Source: a virus | Length of the DNA: 26,206 nt | IMG/VR virus record: IMGVR_UViG_3300047388_000255 | Coordinates: 1 to 26,206 of that record | Strand: one strand, 5' to 3' | The notes under the pieces: model-generated | The model's input: the letters and a program-made list of their open reading frames with translations, nothing else | What the model was told of the DNA's origin: nothing | Database searches by the model: none | Made by a program: the position numbers and the translations under genes | Shown here: piece after piece, positions 1-6,732 of the stretch | How positions within the stretch are numbered: the first letter of the stretch is position 1 | Layout: every line of letters begins with the position of its first letter

Positions 1-115
1 AGTAAGGGGTCTGGTCCAGGCCCGCCTACTAGCGGCTCACTGGGGTGTCTGACATAAAATCAGCATCAAGAATGATTGATTTGACACCAAATTACAAGGG
101 TGTAGAATCACAGAT

Positions 116-123
116 GATAAATA
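116..123 (+). promoter_or_regulatory. late-promoter-like octamer GATAAATA
   Basis: Exact match to the octamer found upstream of many genes in this window and close to the T4 late promoter TATAAATA. No ORF follows, so it may drive an untranslated RNA. Confidence 0.4.
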
Positions 124-249
124 ACTTTGTCATAAGCAATATATCCTGTCTGAAGAAGATAACTGAATGACTTGACGGATCAGCTATAAAAGTATAAACT
201 TATGACTAGACGGTGTAGTAAAACATTGATAGATGTTTGATACGCAGAT

Positions 250-257
250 GATAAATA
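250..257 (+). promoter_or_regulatory. late-promoter-like octamer GATAAATA, second copy
   Basis: Same octamer inside a longer direct repeat (CAGATGATAAATAA) shared with the copy at 116-123. No ORF lies downstream. Confidence 0.4.
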
Positions 258-516
258 AGTTTGTAAGAAGTATCTTACAATACTTTAATCTAACTTAGGA
301 TTTTTGAATATATAAATGTTGAACTTTAGCCTAAAATTAGCGAATGAGAATATGGTGGCATCGACCTCCAATCATCTCTGCGCCGATCGAGGTTATTGGG
401 CATCGATCGGATTTATTCAGGTAACACCAAGTCTAAATGAACAAGATCCGATTAAGATGGCTTCCTTTTATAAGGAGTCTGGACACAAGTAAAGTATCCA
501 GAACACTTACAAAAGG

Positions 517-545
517 AAGCCGCTAGGAAACTAAGCGGCTTTTTT
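517..545 (+). terminator. rho-independent terminator
   Basis: Stem AAGCCGCT (517-524) with AGCGGCTT (534-541), loop of 9, running into a T tract. The upstream arm overlaps the arm of a competing helix (GGCTTCC 459-465 with GGAAGCC 515-521), so the terminator and that helix cannot form together over 517-521. Confidence 0.8.
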
Positions 546-734
546 GTTGATATAGAATGCTATATTAACTATTCTTTAACAATTTAATATGTAATGCAGT
601 GGAAGACTAGTAGTTTTCTACTACCACTGCGTTATTCTTATGCATCTTAACTCTAAGGGTTTATAAGAATAATGTCTAGTTATGAATTTTTAATTAATTT
701 ATTAGTAGCTTCTAGGAATGTTGTTAATTTAAAT

Positions 735-965
735 TAATTACCGTGCACGGTGCTCCGAAAGGACACGGTATAGAAACAGAGCCCTACCGCGTAGTCACTA
801 TTAAGGGATTAATAGTATGAACAGGGCCCGAATCCGTGAGGGATACCGAATCGTGCGGAACGGAAAAGGATATGAGAATTATCCATATGGCATAAATGGT
901 AATTCTTACGGAACTATAATCGGTTGTAACCATAAAATAACAACAACGGAACTTCGTTACCGTTA
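735..965 (+). ncRNA. candidate structured RNA upstream of tRNA-Tyr
   Basis: Dense short helices: ACCGTG with CACGGT, GCCCT with AGGGC enclosing a 7-bp hairpin ACTATTA/TAATAGT, AGAATTA with TAATTCT, and AACGG with CCGTT. There is no coding potential. It does not match a group I core, tmRNA or RNase P as far as I can tell. Boundaries are approximate. Confidence 0.35.
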
Positions 966-973
966 ATTATAAT

Positions 974-1061
974 GCGTCTTGTTCCTACTTGCGCTCTGTA
1001 AAAGCGTAGCCAAAATAAGGTGGGTGGTTGGCAAGTGGTTCGATTCCATCAAGGCGCACCA
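974..1061 (+). tRNA. tRNA-Tyr(GTA), D-arm reduced
   Basis: Acceptor GCGTCTT pairs AAGGCGC, followed by ACCA. The anticodon arm is GCGCT-CTGTAAA-AGCGT (anticodon GTA). A long variable arm (GCCAA with TTGGC) fits a type II tRNA-Tyr. Only about 10 bases lie between acceptor and anticodon stem, so a normal D-arm is absent. The 3' end overlaps the last codons of an antisense endonuclease gene. Confidence 0.7.
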
Positions 1062-1852
1062 TATTTTAAATTCCAGATAGATATTTTTAATAATAATTCT
1101 TCTAATGTTATATTACTTTTCTTTTTAGAATTATTCCCATTAGGTCCATTATGCTGTAATATTTGGCAATTAGCAGGATGTGATATAATAGTTGAATCAA
1201 TATTATATTTGAACCCGTCTGATATAGTATAAAGATGATCTCTACTAACACCGTTGAGATTTGGTGTTTTATTACGTTTCTTGTAACCATTAGGTGAAAA
1301 CCATCCATATTTTTCTACCAACGATAAATCAAATTCAGTAGGATAATCAAAGACGTTAAATCTAAATGAACAAATCGACCGATAATATCTTATGGTTGGT
1401 ATGCAAGAATCACAAAATTTTTTCTTATTATTCTCTAATTGTATGTTGCAGTGATTACAGAATCTAATTCTCGGAGAGTATTTTTTCTTTATAGGCCTCT
1501 TATACGTATTTTTACATGCATGTTCTCCTATATATATGGAAGAACATCTTTTACAATAATGAATAAATTGAAGATAATATTTTTTTATTGATGCAATTTG
1601 CTTTGCTCTTTCCTCTCGGGTTCTGTTCCTGTTATTATAAATTGCCGAACAGGTATGTGAGCAGAATTTTGTCTGATAACCAGATAATTCTGTATTACAT
1701 TCTAGGCAATTTTCGAGTTTAGATTTGGTTGAATTTTTCTTTTTGAAATTACTATGGCACAAGGTATTGCAATATGTTTTATTTTTGTCCCTTGGCAATG
1801 CATCGAAAATAGAATTACAATCTTTACAGATAAGTTTATAGTATGTAGGCAT
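1049..1852 (-). CDS. HNH homing endonuclease with zinc-finger repeats
   Basis: 267 residues. The N-terminal two thirds carry repeated Cys-pair modules (CKDC, CLEC, CKRC, CNHC types), likely zinc ribbons for DNA binding. The C-terminal part has an HNH-type core (SRDH, a His, then N-C-Q-I-L and a basic S-K-K-K-S tail). It is probably a free-standing homing endonuclease acting on phage or host DNA. Its stop codon lies inside the acceptor stem of tRNA-Tyr on the other strand, the layout shared with other endonuclease genes here. An AATAAATA element ends only a few bases upstream of the ATG, suggesting a nearly leaderless late transcript. A truncated HNH paralogue lies at 13216-13530. Confidence 0.8.
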   Translation of the reverse strand: MPTYYKLICKDCNSIFDALPRDKNKTYCNTLCHSNFKKKNSTKSKLENCLECNTELSGYQTKFCSHTCSAIYNNRNRTREERAKQIASIKKYYLQFIHYCKRCSSIYIGEHACKNTYKRPIKKKYSPRIRFCNHCNIQLENNKKKFCDSCIPTIRYYRSICSFRFNVFDYPTEFDLSLVEKYGWFSPNGYKKRNKTPNLNGVSRDHLYTISDGFKYNIDSTIISHPANCQILQHNGPNGNNSKKKSNITLEELLLKISIWNLKYGAP

Positions 1853-1907
1853 ACGGTTATTTATTAATTATTTTAATGATCGTTACCAACATGCCCCACC
1901 AATTTTT

Positions 1908-2038
1908 CCTAAGATAGACGAAGGGCTTTGAGTCCCAAGTAACGCCGCCGGCGAAAGCCAGGCACTGGTTTTAACGTGAAGTATGGTTTGTTTAAACTCG
2001 CTCTTTCGAGACGACAACTACCTGCAGGTAGTCTTAGG
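1908..2038 (+). ncRNA. candidate structured RNA closed by a 7-bp stem
   Basis: CCTAAGA (1908-1914) is exactly complementary to TCTTAGG (2032-2038). Inside lie GGC-GAAA-GCC, a GGG/CCC hairpin, a CTCG hairpin and the palindrome CTACCTGCAGGTAG. At 131 bases it is too long for an ordinary tRNA and has no recognisable anticodon arm. Family unknown. Confidence 0.35.
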
Positions 2039-2046
2039 AATTTACA

Positions 2047-2054
2047 GATAAATA
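2047..2054 (+). promoter_or_regulatory. late promoter GATAAATA
   Basis: Lies 26 bases before the ATG at 2081, with an AGGAG-type ribosome site between, the spacing seen at the other GATAAATA-driven genes. Confidence 0.65.
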
Positions 2055-2080
2055 CTACTATTATAGTTAGGAGTATTTTA

Positions 2081-2320
2081 ATGATTTATAAAGATGAAAA
2101 ATTAGTAAGGAGAGAATATACACCTCTTTTTAGTGAAAGTAATATGATTAGAGAGTATAATGAGAAAATAAATTCTATAGTAGGAAATCATAGGGATGTA
2201 GATAACGAGTTTTCGAAAAAGTTAATAGAATTTGAAAAGAATAAAATAATAAGAAAAGCTCTCCAGGATATCTTGGAAATAAAGATGAATGTATATAATA
2301 TTGTAGGAATAAAACTATGA
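2081..2320 (+). CDS. small hypothetical protein, cassette partner A
   Basis: 79 residues starting MIYKDEKLVRR. I chose the ATG at 2081 because TTAGGAG precedes it and the late promoter at 2047 is just upstream; the longer frame would run back through structured RNA. It is charged and mostly helical in composition, with no known domain. It shares a YKD-x-x-L-x-RR start with the protein at 4035-4268, so the two look like paralogues. Its stop overlaps the next start in ATGA. Function unknown. Confidence 0.65.
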   Translation: MIYKDEKLVRREYTPLFSESNMIREYNEKINSIVGNHRDVDNEFSKKLIEFEKNKIIRKALQDILEIKMNVYNIVGIKL

Positions 2321-2622
2321 GATTATATGAATTTGACGACTTAGATAGGCTTACATTTAAAACTAAATATGGTATGACAATTGAGGAATCTTTAAAACAA
2401 TTTGAAGATAAGGCTAAATCAATAACTAGCGATTATAAAATATTGTCTTCGACAAGCAAAGACAAAATTGCATTAACGTCGTATATTGGTGATTTTATGC
2501 AAGAAATTAGGGATTTATTTGATTTTTATAATAAATGTAATGTTGATAACGAAACTAAGGCATATCTTGACCGGATTATAGAATTGAATAATCTGATGAT
2601 TGATTTATTTGATTCTTTGTAA
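2317..2622 (+). CDS. small hypothetical protein, cassette partner B
   Basis: 101 residues, translationally coupled to the previous gene through ATGA. The N-terminus MRLYEF resembles MKIREF at 4265 and MRIFEI at 12072, and all three are second or last genes of small cassettes between tRNAs. The body is acidic and probably helical, ending LIDLFDSL (compare LNKIFDSI at 4265-4573). These similarities point to one small phage paralogue family without assigned function. Confidence 0.65.
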   Translation: MRLYEFDDLDRLTFKTKYGMTIEESLKQFEDKAKSITSDYKILSSTSKDKIALTSYIGDFMQEIRDLFDFYNKCNVDNETKAYLDRIIELNNLMIDLFDSL

Positions 2623-2645
2623 GTATTGAGTCTTAATTTTATTTA

Positions 2646-2720
2646 GGGGGCAGTAATGGGTTACGGCGTTGTTTTGCAAGCATCGCGACTAGCAGGATTC
2701 GATTTCCTCGGCCTCCACCA
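2646..2720 (+). tRNA. tRNA-Ala(TGC)
   Basis: 75 bases with encoded CCA. Acceptor GGGGGC pairs with GCCTCC; anticodon loop TTTGCAA gives TGC. T-arm AGGA-TTCGATT-TCCT. Confidence 0.8.
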
Positions 2721-2734
2721 TATTTTATTGTCCG

Positions 2735-2905
2735 GACGACCTAGTGTTGTTGGTATATGACGCAACTGTCTCTACTAATGTAAACTAGGCTGTGGTATCG
2801 AGCAGCGGAATTAGGTGCAAGGTTGCAAAAAGGGCTAACTCCCTGTCTAATGTAGCGTCGTGAAGTTGTAGAACAATAAACTGACAAAATCTACAATACA
2901 ATAAA
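2735..2905 (+). ncRNA. candidate structured RNA
   Basis: Nested helices: CCTAGT (2740) with ACTAGG (2784), GACGC (2759) with GCGTC (2855), ATTAG with CTAAT, AGGG with CCCT, and a terminal TTGTAG/CTACAA hairpin. It contains no ORF and no group I intron core. Family not recognised. Confidence 0.35.
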
Positions 2906-2915
2906 TGTTTTCTAA

Positions 2916-2970
2916 AGTGTTCGTTCATCAATTTTAAAAATTCAACTTGTAATTGAAAAATAAGAACACT
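2916..2970 (+). repeat. AG-N5 / N5-CT hairpin element, copy 1
   Basis: AGTGTTC (2916-2922) pairs GAACACT (2964-2970). It is preceded by TTTCTAA and followed by GATTTA, the conserved flanks of this family. The interior is A/T rich with a small TTCAA/TTGAA helix. It lies just upstream of a tRNA gene. Confidence 0.7.
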
Positions 2971-2983
2971 GATTTATTACAGT

Positions 2984-3059
2984 CGCGGCTGGGGAAGATG
3001 GTAATCCGCTGGTCTCATAAGCCAGAGAAACCAGGTTCGATTCCTGGAGTTCGCAACCA
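2984..3059 (+). tRNA. tRNA-Met(CAT), initiator-like
   Basis: Anticodon arm CTGGT-CTCATAA-GCCAG. The 3' end GCAACCA puts A at position 72 opposite C1, the unpaired C1-A72 feature of bacterial initiator tRNA. The anticodon stem lacks the full three G-C pairs, so initiator identity is likely but not certain. Confidence 0.7.
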
Positions 3060-3066
3060 AACCATT

Positions 3067-3144
3067 GGGGTAGTCGCATAGTGGCCATTGCATCTCCCTG
3101 TCTAGGAGAACCAACCGTGGGTTCGAGTCCCATCTACCTCGCCA
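3067..3144 (+). tRNA. tRNA-Asp(GTC)
   Basis: Acceptor GGGGTAG pairs CTACCTC, discriminator G, CCA. Anticodon loop CTGTCTA. The stop codon of the antisense nuclease gene (3134-3754) falls within the 3' acceptor strand. Confidence 0.85.
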
Positions 3145-3754
3145 CACATTTAGGGAGTCTTATATCAGTTGACCAGATAACTTCTAATTTCGGAACAGAC
3201 TTCCACCGAAGATCATCATCTTGTCTGATATATTTCTTTCCTTTTATTTCCACCCAGGAGTCGTACATGGGTAGATAGAAATCTGGATAATATTTCTTTC
3301 CGGGAAGATATTCGAAGAAGATATCGGTATTTTTGGTCCACGCAATGCTATGTTTATCTAGTAACTTTGCGAATGCCAATTCCGCGCCAGAGTCCATTTG
3401 TTGCCCGTTGTAGATTGAACGATGAACACGGGTCGAATTCGGATGAAAACCGCCAACCTTACCGGCTCTTACATTATATCTGTATTGTTTTATACAGGTA
3501 GTATTTGTGCAACATTTTTTATATCCGCGATGTAATGCATTCCACGTGTAGGGTGTTTTACATATTTCACATTTACAAAATAAAATTTTAATAGAAGTCC
3601 CGTACCCCTTTAATGAGGTAGATACTTTATTTTTACTTTCCTCTGTCCTTACATGGCTATTAGCACATTTTCTAGAACAGTTTTTAGGGATATATCCGTG
3701 TTTGATTGTTGCGGTAAATGGGTTGTTACATTTCTGGCAGATATAGTTAGTCAT
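3134..3754 (-). CDS. PD-(D/E)XK homing endonuclease
   Basis: 206 residues. The N-terminal half carries two zinc-binding modules (CQKC...C, CEIC...C). The C-terminal half has a PD-(D/E)XK core: conserved SGAE helix, then PDFYLP and WVEIKGKK. That fold occurs in a minority of homing endonucleases and in Vsr/TnsA-like nucleases. It ends inside tRNA-Asp on the opposite strand, and a decayed copy of that tRNA's 3' end lies beyond its start codon at 3780-3821, so it probably inserted at the tRNA 3' end. CTAAATA lies a few bases upstream of the ATG, implying a very short leader. Confidence 0.8.
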   Translation of the reverse strand: MTNYICQKCNNPFTATIKHGYIPKNCSRKCANSHVRTEESKNKVSTSLKGYGTSIKILFCKCEICKTPYTWNALHRGYKKCCTNTTCIKQYRYNVRAGKVGGFHPNSTRVHRSIYNGQQMDSGAELAFAKLLDKHSIAWTKNTDIFFEYLPGKKYYPDFYLPMYDSWVEIKGKKYIRQDDDLRWKSVPKLEVIWSTDIRLPKCVAR

Positions 3755-3779
3755 ATTGTATTTAGCAATATTGGGCCAT

Positions 3780-3821
3780 GGTGGGTTCGATTCTTTGGTT
3801 AGTTGTTAATCTACGGCGCCA
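3780..3821 (+). pseudogene. displaced tRNA-Asp 3' remnant
   Basis: Begins GTGGGTTCGA, identical to the tRNA-Asp T-arm, and ends ATCTACGGCGCCA against ATCTACCTCGCCA in the intact gene, with divergent sequence between. I read it as the original 3' end pushed aside by the nuclease gene. Confidence 0.5.
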
Positions 3822-3828
3822 TAACAAT

Positions 3829-3836
3829 GATAAATA
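3829..3836 (+). promoter_or_regulatory. late promoter GATAAATA
   Basis: 23 bases before the ATG at 3860. Confidence 0.65.
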
Positions 3837-3859
3837 TTATATTCTTATAGAGTTATAAT

Positions 3860-4048
3860 ATGAAAAACATAAATGAACTAACCGATAAGAGAAGTGACCT
3901 AGAAAAGCTAGAAGAACTTCACAGAATGCTTCAACAATCACATAAAGATTTCAATACTTGGTTAAATCACGTGAAAGTTAGCCCCGAATTATTACAAATA
4001 ATTAATGATAAATACATATATTGCGGAGACATACATGCCGAAATATAA
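3860..4048 (+). CDS. small hypothetical protein
   Basis: 62 residues starting MKNINELTDKRSD, with a predicted helical, charged N-terminal half. It follows GATAAATA at the standard distance, and its end overlaps both an internal late promoter and the start of the next gene. No recognised domain. Confidence 0.6.
   Translation: MKNINELTDKRSDLEKLEELHRMLQQSHKDFNTWLNHVKVSPELLQIINDKYIYCGDIHAEI
4007..4014 (+). promoter_or_regulatory. internal late promoter GATAAATA
   Basis: Sits within the 3' end of the preceding gene, 20 bases before the ATG at 4035. It would let the downstream pair be transcribed separately. Confidence 0.55.
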
Positions 4049-4268
4049 GGATGTTAGGTTAGAAAGAAGGTTATTGTCTGAAGATCATCCGTGCTACGAG
4101 GAATCAAAAAGATTATCGGAACTACCCACTAGCTTCGAACCTGACGAAACTAAAACATTTATGGAGAATCTAAAATTAAAGTTTATCTTTGATCTTAGAA
4201 GACAAACCTTAAACGAAATAAGACGACTGAAGTCAACTTTTTATAAAGAGACTGGTGAAAATTTATGA
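4035..4268 (+). CDS. small hypothetical protein, paralogue of 2081-2320
   Basis: 77 residues. The ATG at 4035 is preferred over 4005 because GCGGAG lies at ribosome-site distance and GATAAATA at 4007 supplies a promoter. The start MPKYKDVRLERR resembles MIYKDEKLVRR of 2081-2320. It is basic and mostly helical. It overlaps the next gene by ATGA, as its paralogue does. Function unknown. Confidence 0.6.
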   Translation: MPKYKDVRLERRLLSEDHPCYEESKRLSELPTSFEPDETKTFMENLKLKFIFDLRRQTLNEIRRLKSTFYKETGENL

Positions 4269-4573
4269 AAATAAGAGAGTTCACTGATGACGATATATTA
4301 GAATACGCCTTAACACACGGCGGTCGAAACATAAGAAGTGTCTTTAAGGAAGTAGAAGTTGAATATAATCAGATAAAGTTAGATGCAACATCTTTGGTCA
4401 GACATCGCACTTTGATAAACGATCTGAAGAATAGAATATCGATTTTAATTGATAAGATAATTGATTTACATGATCATTGTTTAAAATCTGAGGACGACGA
4501 TGAAACACATAAGGTGGCATCGTCCTTAAAGTCTATGTCCGAAGACTTAAATAAAATTTTTGATAGTATTTAA
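4265..4573 (+). CDS. small hypothetical protein, MKIREF family
   Basis: 102 residues, coupled through ATGA to 4035-4268. It begins MKIREF and ends LNKIFDSI, matching the ends of the 2317-2622 product in pattern and length. Probably helical. This second copy of the two-gene cassette supports co-duplication or co-mobilisation of the pair. Confidence 0.65.
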   Translation: MKIREFTDDDILEYALTHGGRNIRSVFKEVEVEYNQIKLDATSLVRHRTLINDLKNRISILIDKIIDLHDHCLKSEDDDETHKVASSLKSMSEDLNKIFDSI

Positions 4574-4578
4574 TACAC

Positions 4579-4653
4579 GCCCTTTTAGCAGAGTGGTAAT
4601 GCGCCAACCTTGTAAGTTGGATATCGGGAGTTCGATTCTCTCAAAGGGCACCA
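4579..4653 (+). tRNA. tRNA-Thr(TGT)
   Basis: Perfect acceptor GCCCTTT/AAAGGGC plus ACCA. Anticodon arm CCAAC-CTTGTAA-GTTGG. Confidence 0.9.
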
Positions 4654-4658
4654 ATCAT

Positions 4659-4776
4659 ATTTAGTAGAATGTATAATCGGCTTAGAGAGAAGCGTCCTCT
4701 ACACTACTAAATAAGTTTTTGTTAAGTATAAACTACATCTATGAACGGTGAGTTAGTCCGAAAGACTCTACTTAAC
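4659..4776 (+). ncRNA. two adjacent stem-closed RNA segments
   Basis: ATTTAGTAG (4659) is exactly complementary to CTACTAAAT (4704). GTTAAGT (4721) is exactly complementary to ACTTAAC (4770) and encloses an AGTC-CGAAA-GACT hairpin. Neither contains a T-arm or anticodon arm. Unknown family. Confidence 0.4.
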
Positions 4777-4787
4777 ATTTTTATAAT

Positions 4788-4866
4788 CTGGGTATATTGT
4801 CAGCCAGGCCAGACGGCTCGCCTTGGAAGTGAGAGGACGCAGGTTCGAATCCTGCTACCCAGACCA
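4788..4866 (+). tRNA. tRNA-Pro(TGG)
   Basis: Acceptor CTGGGTA/TACCCAG plus ACCA. Anticodon arm CTCGC-CTTGGAA-GTGAG. T-arm GCAGG-TTCGAAT-CCTGC. Confidence 0.88.
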
Positions 4867-4872
4867 AAATTT

Positions 4873-4947
4873 CCCTCTTTAAGTAAGTGGTTATACTAAT
4901 CGGCTGATAACCGGTCATTCCAAGTTCGATTCTTGGCGGAGGGACCA
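4873..4947 (+). tRNA. tRNA-Ile(GAT)
   Basis: Acceptor CCCTCT/GGAGGG, then ACCA. Anticodon arm ATCGG-CTGATAA-CCGGT. T-arm CCAAG-TTCGATT-CTTGG. Confidence 0.85.
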
Positions 4948-4949
4948 GA

Positions 4950-5012
4950 ATTACAATCAGCGTCAACTGATTGTAATAGTTGTATCCACGCATCCTTTGT
5001 AACTGTTGACGC
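4950..5012 (+). ncRNA. hairpin with loop complementary to downstream bases
   Basis: ATTACAATCA (4950-4959) and TGATTGTAAT (4968-4977) form a perfect 10-bp stem. Its whole 8-base loop GCGTCAAC is exactly complementary to GTTGACGC at 5005-5012. This is the geometry of a pseudoknot or of two competing helices. It lies between tRNA-Ile and a degenerate tRNA. Confidence 0.55.
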
Positions 5013-5026
5013 AGGGCATTGGGGGC

Positions 5027-5095
5027 GAACGTATAGCACAATGGCAGTGCTGCGCCCAAATCGGCGTGTGTGGGAGTTCGATTCTCCCTATGTGG
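5027..5095 (+). pseudogene. degenerate tRNA, 3' acceptor end lost
   Basis: A normal D-arm (GCAC-AATGGCA-GTGC) and T-arm (GGGAG-TTCGATT-CTCCC) are present. The anticodon loop has 6 bases without T33, and only five of seven acceptor pairs form. No CCA. Probably a decayed tRNA of the Glu/Ala type. Confidence 0.5.
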
Positions 5096-5128
5096 TTGGA
5101 TTACAACTTCAGAATATTTTTTTTAATT

Positions 5129-5204
5129 GGCTCTATCTTGCTAAGGGTAGGCAGCTGGACCTTCAATCCGGAAATCGCGAGTTCAATTCTCCGTAGAGCT
5201 ACCA
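5129..5204 (+). tRNA. tRNA-Glu(TTC)
   Basis: Acceptor GGCTCTA/TAGAGCT plus ACCA. Anticodon arm CTGGA-CCTTCAA-TCCGG, with C instead of T at position 33. Confidence 0.8.
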
Positions 5205-5209
5205 TTTAT

Positions 5210-5286
5210 GGACGACTAAGGTATTATATCTTACTGACTATCATTGACGTAAGTTGCTCTCGTTCGAATCGATGAGACGTCCACTA
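5210..5286 (+). tRNA. degenerate tRNA-like gene, isotype unclear
   Basis: Acceptor GGACG/CGTCC and T-loop TTCGAAT are present. The best central stem (CTTAC/GTAAG) has a 14-base loop instead of 7. The 3' end reads ACTA rather than NCCA, as in the gene at 11497-11594. Possibly a pseudogene or a tRNA with a tiny insertion. Confidence 0.4.
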
Positions 5287-5300
5287 GATTCTTAAAATAC

Positions 5301-5375
5301 GGGGTGCAAACTTTGACGGTGAAGTCCTGCCTCTTAAGCAGAGAGAACCCATTTCGAGTATGGGGCACCCCGCCA
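5301..5375 (+). tRNA. tRNA-Lys(CTT)
   Basis: Acceptor GGGGTGC/GCACCCC, discriminator G, CCA. Anticodon loop CTCTTAA within CTGC/GCAG. T-arm CCCAT-TTCGAGT-ATGGG. Confidence 0.8.
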
Positions 5376-5487
5376 AATCAATCTGCCTTCCCCGGTCTCT
5401 ATTAAACTATGTCGGACTGGCAGTCCAGTTTTTATCCGTTTTTCGCATCACTAAATTATATAATGCGTATAAACGGAAGCTAATAAT
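5376..5487 (+). other. inter-tRNA spacer with two hairpins
   Basis: GGACT-ggc-AGTCC followed by AGTTTTT could terminate transcription. Just after it, CCGTTT pairs AAACGG around GCAT/ATGC. No ORF or tRNA is seen. Confidence 0.35.
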
Positions 5488-5604
5488 GTCGCTGTATTGT
5501 AAAGGTAACACATCTATGAAGGTGATCCTGTCAAGGATACATACGGCAATCTAAATTCCACGTCAAGGAGTAGATCCGATGTTCGATTCCCGACAGCGGC
5601 ACCA
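5488..5604 (+). tRNA. oversized tRNA-like gene (117 bases)
   Basis: Acceptor GTCGCTG/CAGCGGC plus ACCA bracket a D-arm (TGT/ACA) and a T-loop TTCGATT. The middle is too long for an ordinary tRNA and contains GTCAAGGA twice, 32 bases apart. It may carry a small insertion or be decayed. The isotype cannot be assigned safely. Confidence 0.45.
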
Positions 5605-5672
5605 ATTGACATGTATGTGCATATGCATTAAAGTATAGTGGTAGATTCTCTACATTAAACAGAAAGGCACAC

Positions 5673-6701
5673 ATGAAGGTATATCAAGGACTTGCACGTG
5701 ATCATTCCGGCTCAATGGCAAATATTGCCAAATATGCCGCTCGTGATTACAACGAGAACATCGAATCCATTAGAGAAGGAGCCGAAGCGCACAACATTGA
5801 TACTGTGGTATCTGTTGTGGAACTTGGCTACGGTGACACCGACAAGGTTCGCACAGTTATTGCTAATTCATCAGTCACGGCATTGAAGCCGATTGCCGAA
5901 AATAGCTACAGCGCACGTGGATGTGGTACTCCGTTGTTTGATGCAGTTGGTGAGCTGGTGGAGCAACTCCAAGCGGTTCCCGATGCAGACAATCCCACCG
6001 TTTCCTTTGTGGTGTTTACTACCACCGATGGCGGAGAGAACGCCAGCAGGAAGTATTCGGGCGCAACGATTGCGAAGCTGATCAAGAATCTGCAAATGAC
6101 CGATCGTTGGACGTTTGTGTTCCGTGTTCCGCAGGGCTATAAGCATCAGCTTACCCAATACGGTATTCCGGAAGGCAACATCCAAGAATGGGAACAATCG
6201 GAGCGCGGTTTGGCTGTGTCGACAGTCGCTACCAAGAGTGCTTTCCGTGGCTTTTATGCTGCGAAGGCTGCTGGTATCAACGCAACTGATAAGTTCTACG
6301 CGGACTTGAGCACAGTTTCCTTGAAGGAAGTGAAGGGCGCATTGGTTGACATCTCCAAGCAAGTTGATGTCTACGAAGTGGATGCTGCCAACGATGGCGC
6401 ACAAATCCGTGACTTCGTGAATGACCAAGGCATTACCTTTGTGAAGGGTTGTGCGTTCTACGAGCTGAAGAAGACTGAAACTGTTCAAGGCTACAAGCAA
6501 ATTGCCATTCGTGATAAGACGACTGGTGCTGTTTACAGTGGTTTCAATGCACGTGACTTGCTTGGTCTGCCGCATACCGGTGACGTGAAGCTTGCCCCGG
6601 GTAACCATGCCAACTACGAAATCTACGTGCAATCCACGTCGGTCAACCGTAAGTTGACAAAGGGGATGGGATTGATGATTTGGATTAACGTTCCGGCGTA
6701 A
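5673..6701 (+). CDS. von Willebrand factor A-domain protein
   Basis: 342 residues. The MIDAS metal-binding motif D-x-S-x-S is seen as DHSGSM (10-15), with the conserved Thr in GTPLFDA (about 86) and Asp in TTDGGE (about 119). The C-terminal half has no assignment. VWA proteins bind partners through a divalent cation; in phages the partner is unknown. AAAGG precedes the ATG. The gene is clearly less A/T rich, with more GC-ending codons, than nearly everything else here, and lies alone between tRNAs. This suggests high expression or a different origin. No signal peptide. Confidence 0.85.
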   Translation: MKVYQGLARDHSGSMANIAKYAARDYNENIESIREGAEAHNIDTVVSVVELGYGDTDKVRTVIANSSVTALKPIAENSYSARGCGTPLFDAVGELVEQLQAVPDADNPTVSFVVFTTTDGGENASRKYSGATIAKLIKNLQMTDRWTFVFRVPQGYKHQLTQYGIPEGNIQEWEQSERGLAVSTVATKSAFRGFYAAKAAGINATDKFYADLSTVSLKEVKGALVDISKQVDVYEVDAANDGAQIRDFVNDQGITFVKGCAFYELKKTETVQGYKQIAIRDKTTGAVYSGFNARDLLGLPHTGDVKLAPGNHANYEIYVQSTSVNRKLTKGMGLMIWINVPA

Positions 6702-6703
6702 TG

Positions 6704-6711
6704 GATAAATA
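6704..6711 (+). promoter_or_regulatory. late promoter GATAAATA
   Basis: 21 bases before the ATG at 6733, with GAGGATAA as ribosome site between. Confidence 0.65.
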
Positions 6712-6732
6712 TTGTTATCTGAGGATAACAAT

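Larger units (their letters stand above)
1..973. other. 973-base gene-free stretch with structured RNA
   Basis: No credible ORF or ordinary tRNA is visible. The stretch holds two copies of a 20-base segment around GATAAATA (near 110 and 243), a chain of overlapping inverted repeats at 383-452, a rho-independent terminator at 517-545, a hairpin at about 597-630 (GCAGTGG with CCACTGC), and a further set of short helices at 735-965. It may encode one or two untranslated RNAs ahead of the tRNA array. I do not recognise a family. Confidence 0.5.

Noticed and set aside
201-214. GACTAGACGG, identical to the R element of the tRNA-Asn group I intron
   Set aside because: No matching S element (TAGTC) follows within a plausible distance and no exon junction is visible.
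1880-1903. Possible displaced tRNA-Tyr 3' end (GCCCCACCA) beyond the first HNH gene
   Set aside because: Beyond the terminal CCA it does not resemble the Tyr acceptor or T-arm.
4730-4776. Hammerhead-like CCGAAAG segment
   Set aside because: The invariant CTGATGA and GAAAC boxes are missing.
4781-5059. Open frame antisense to tRNA-Pro and tRNA-Ile
   Set aside because: It covers intact tRNA genes and has low-complexity translation-of-tRNA character.
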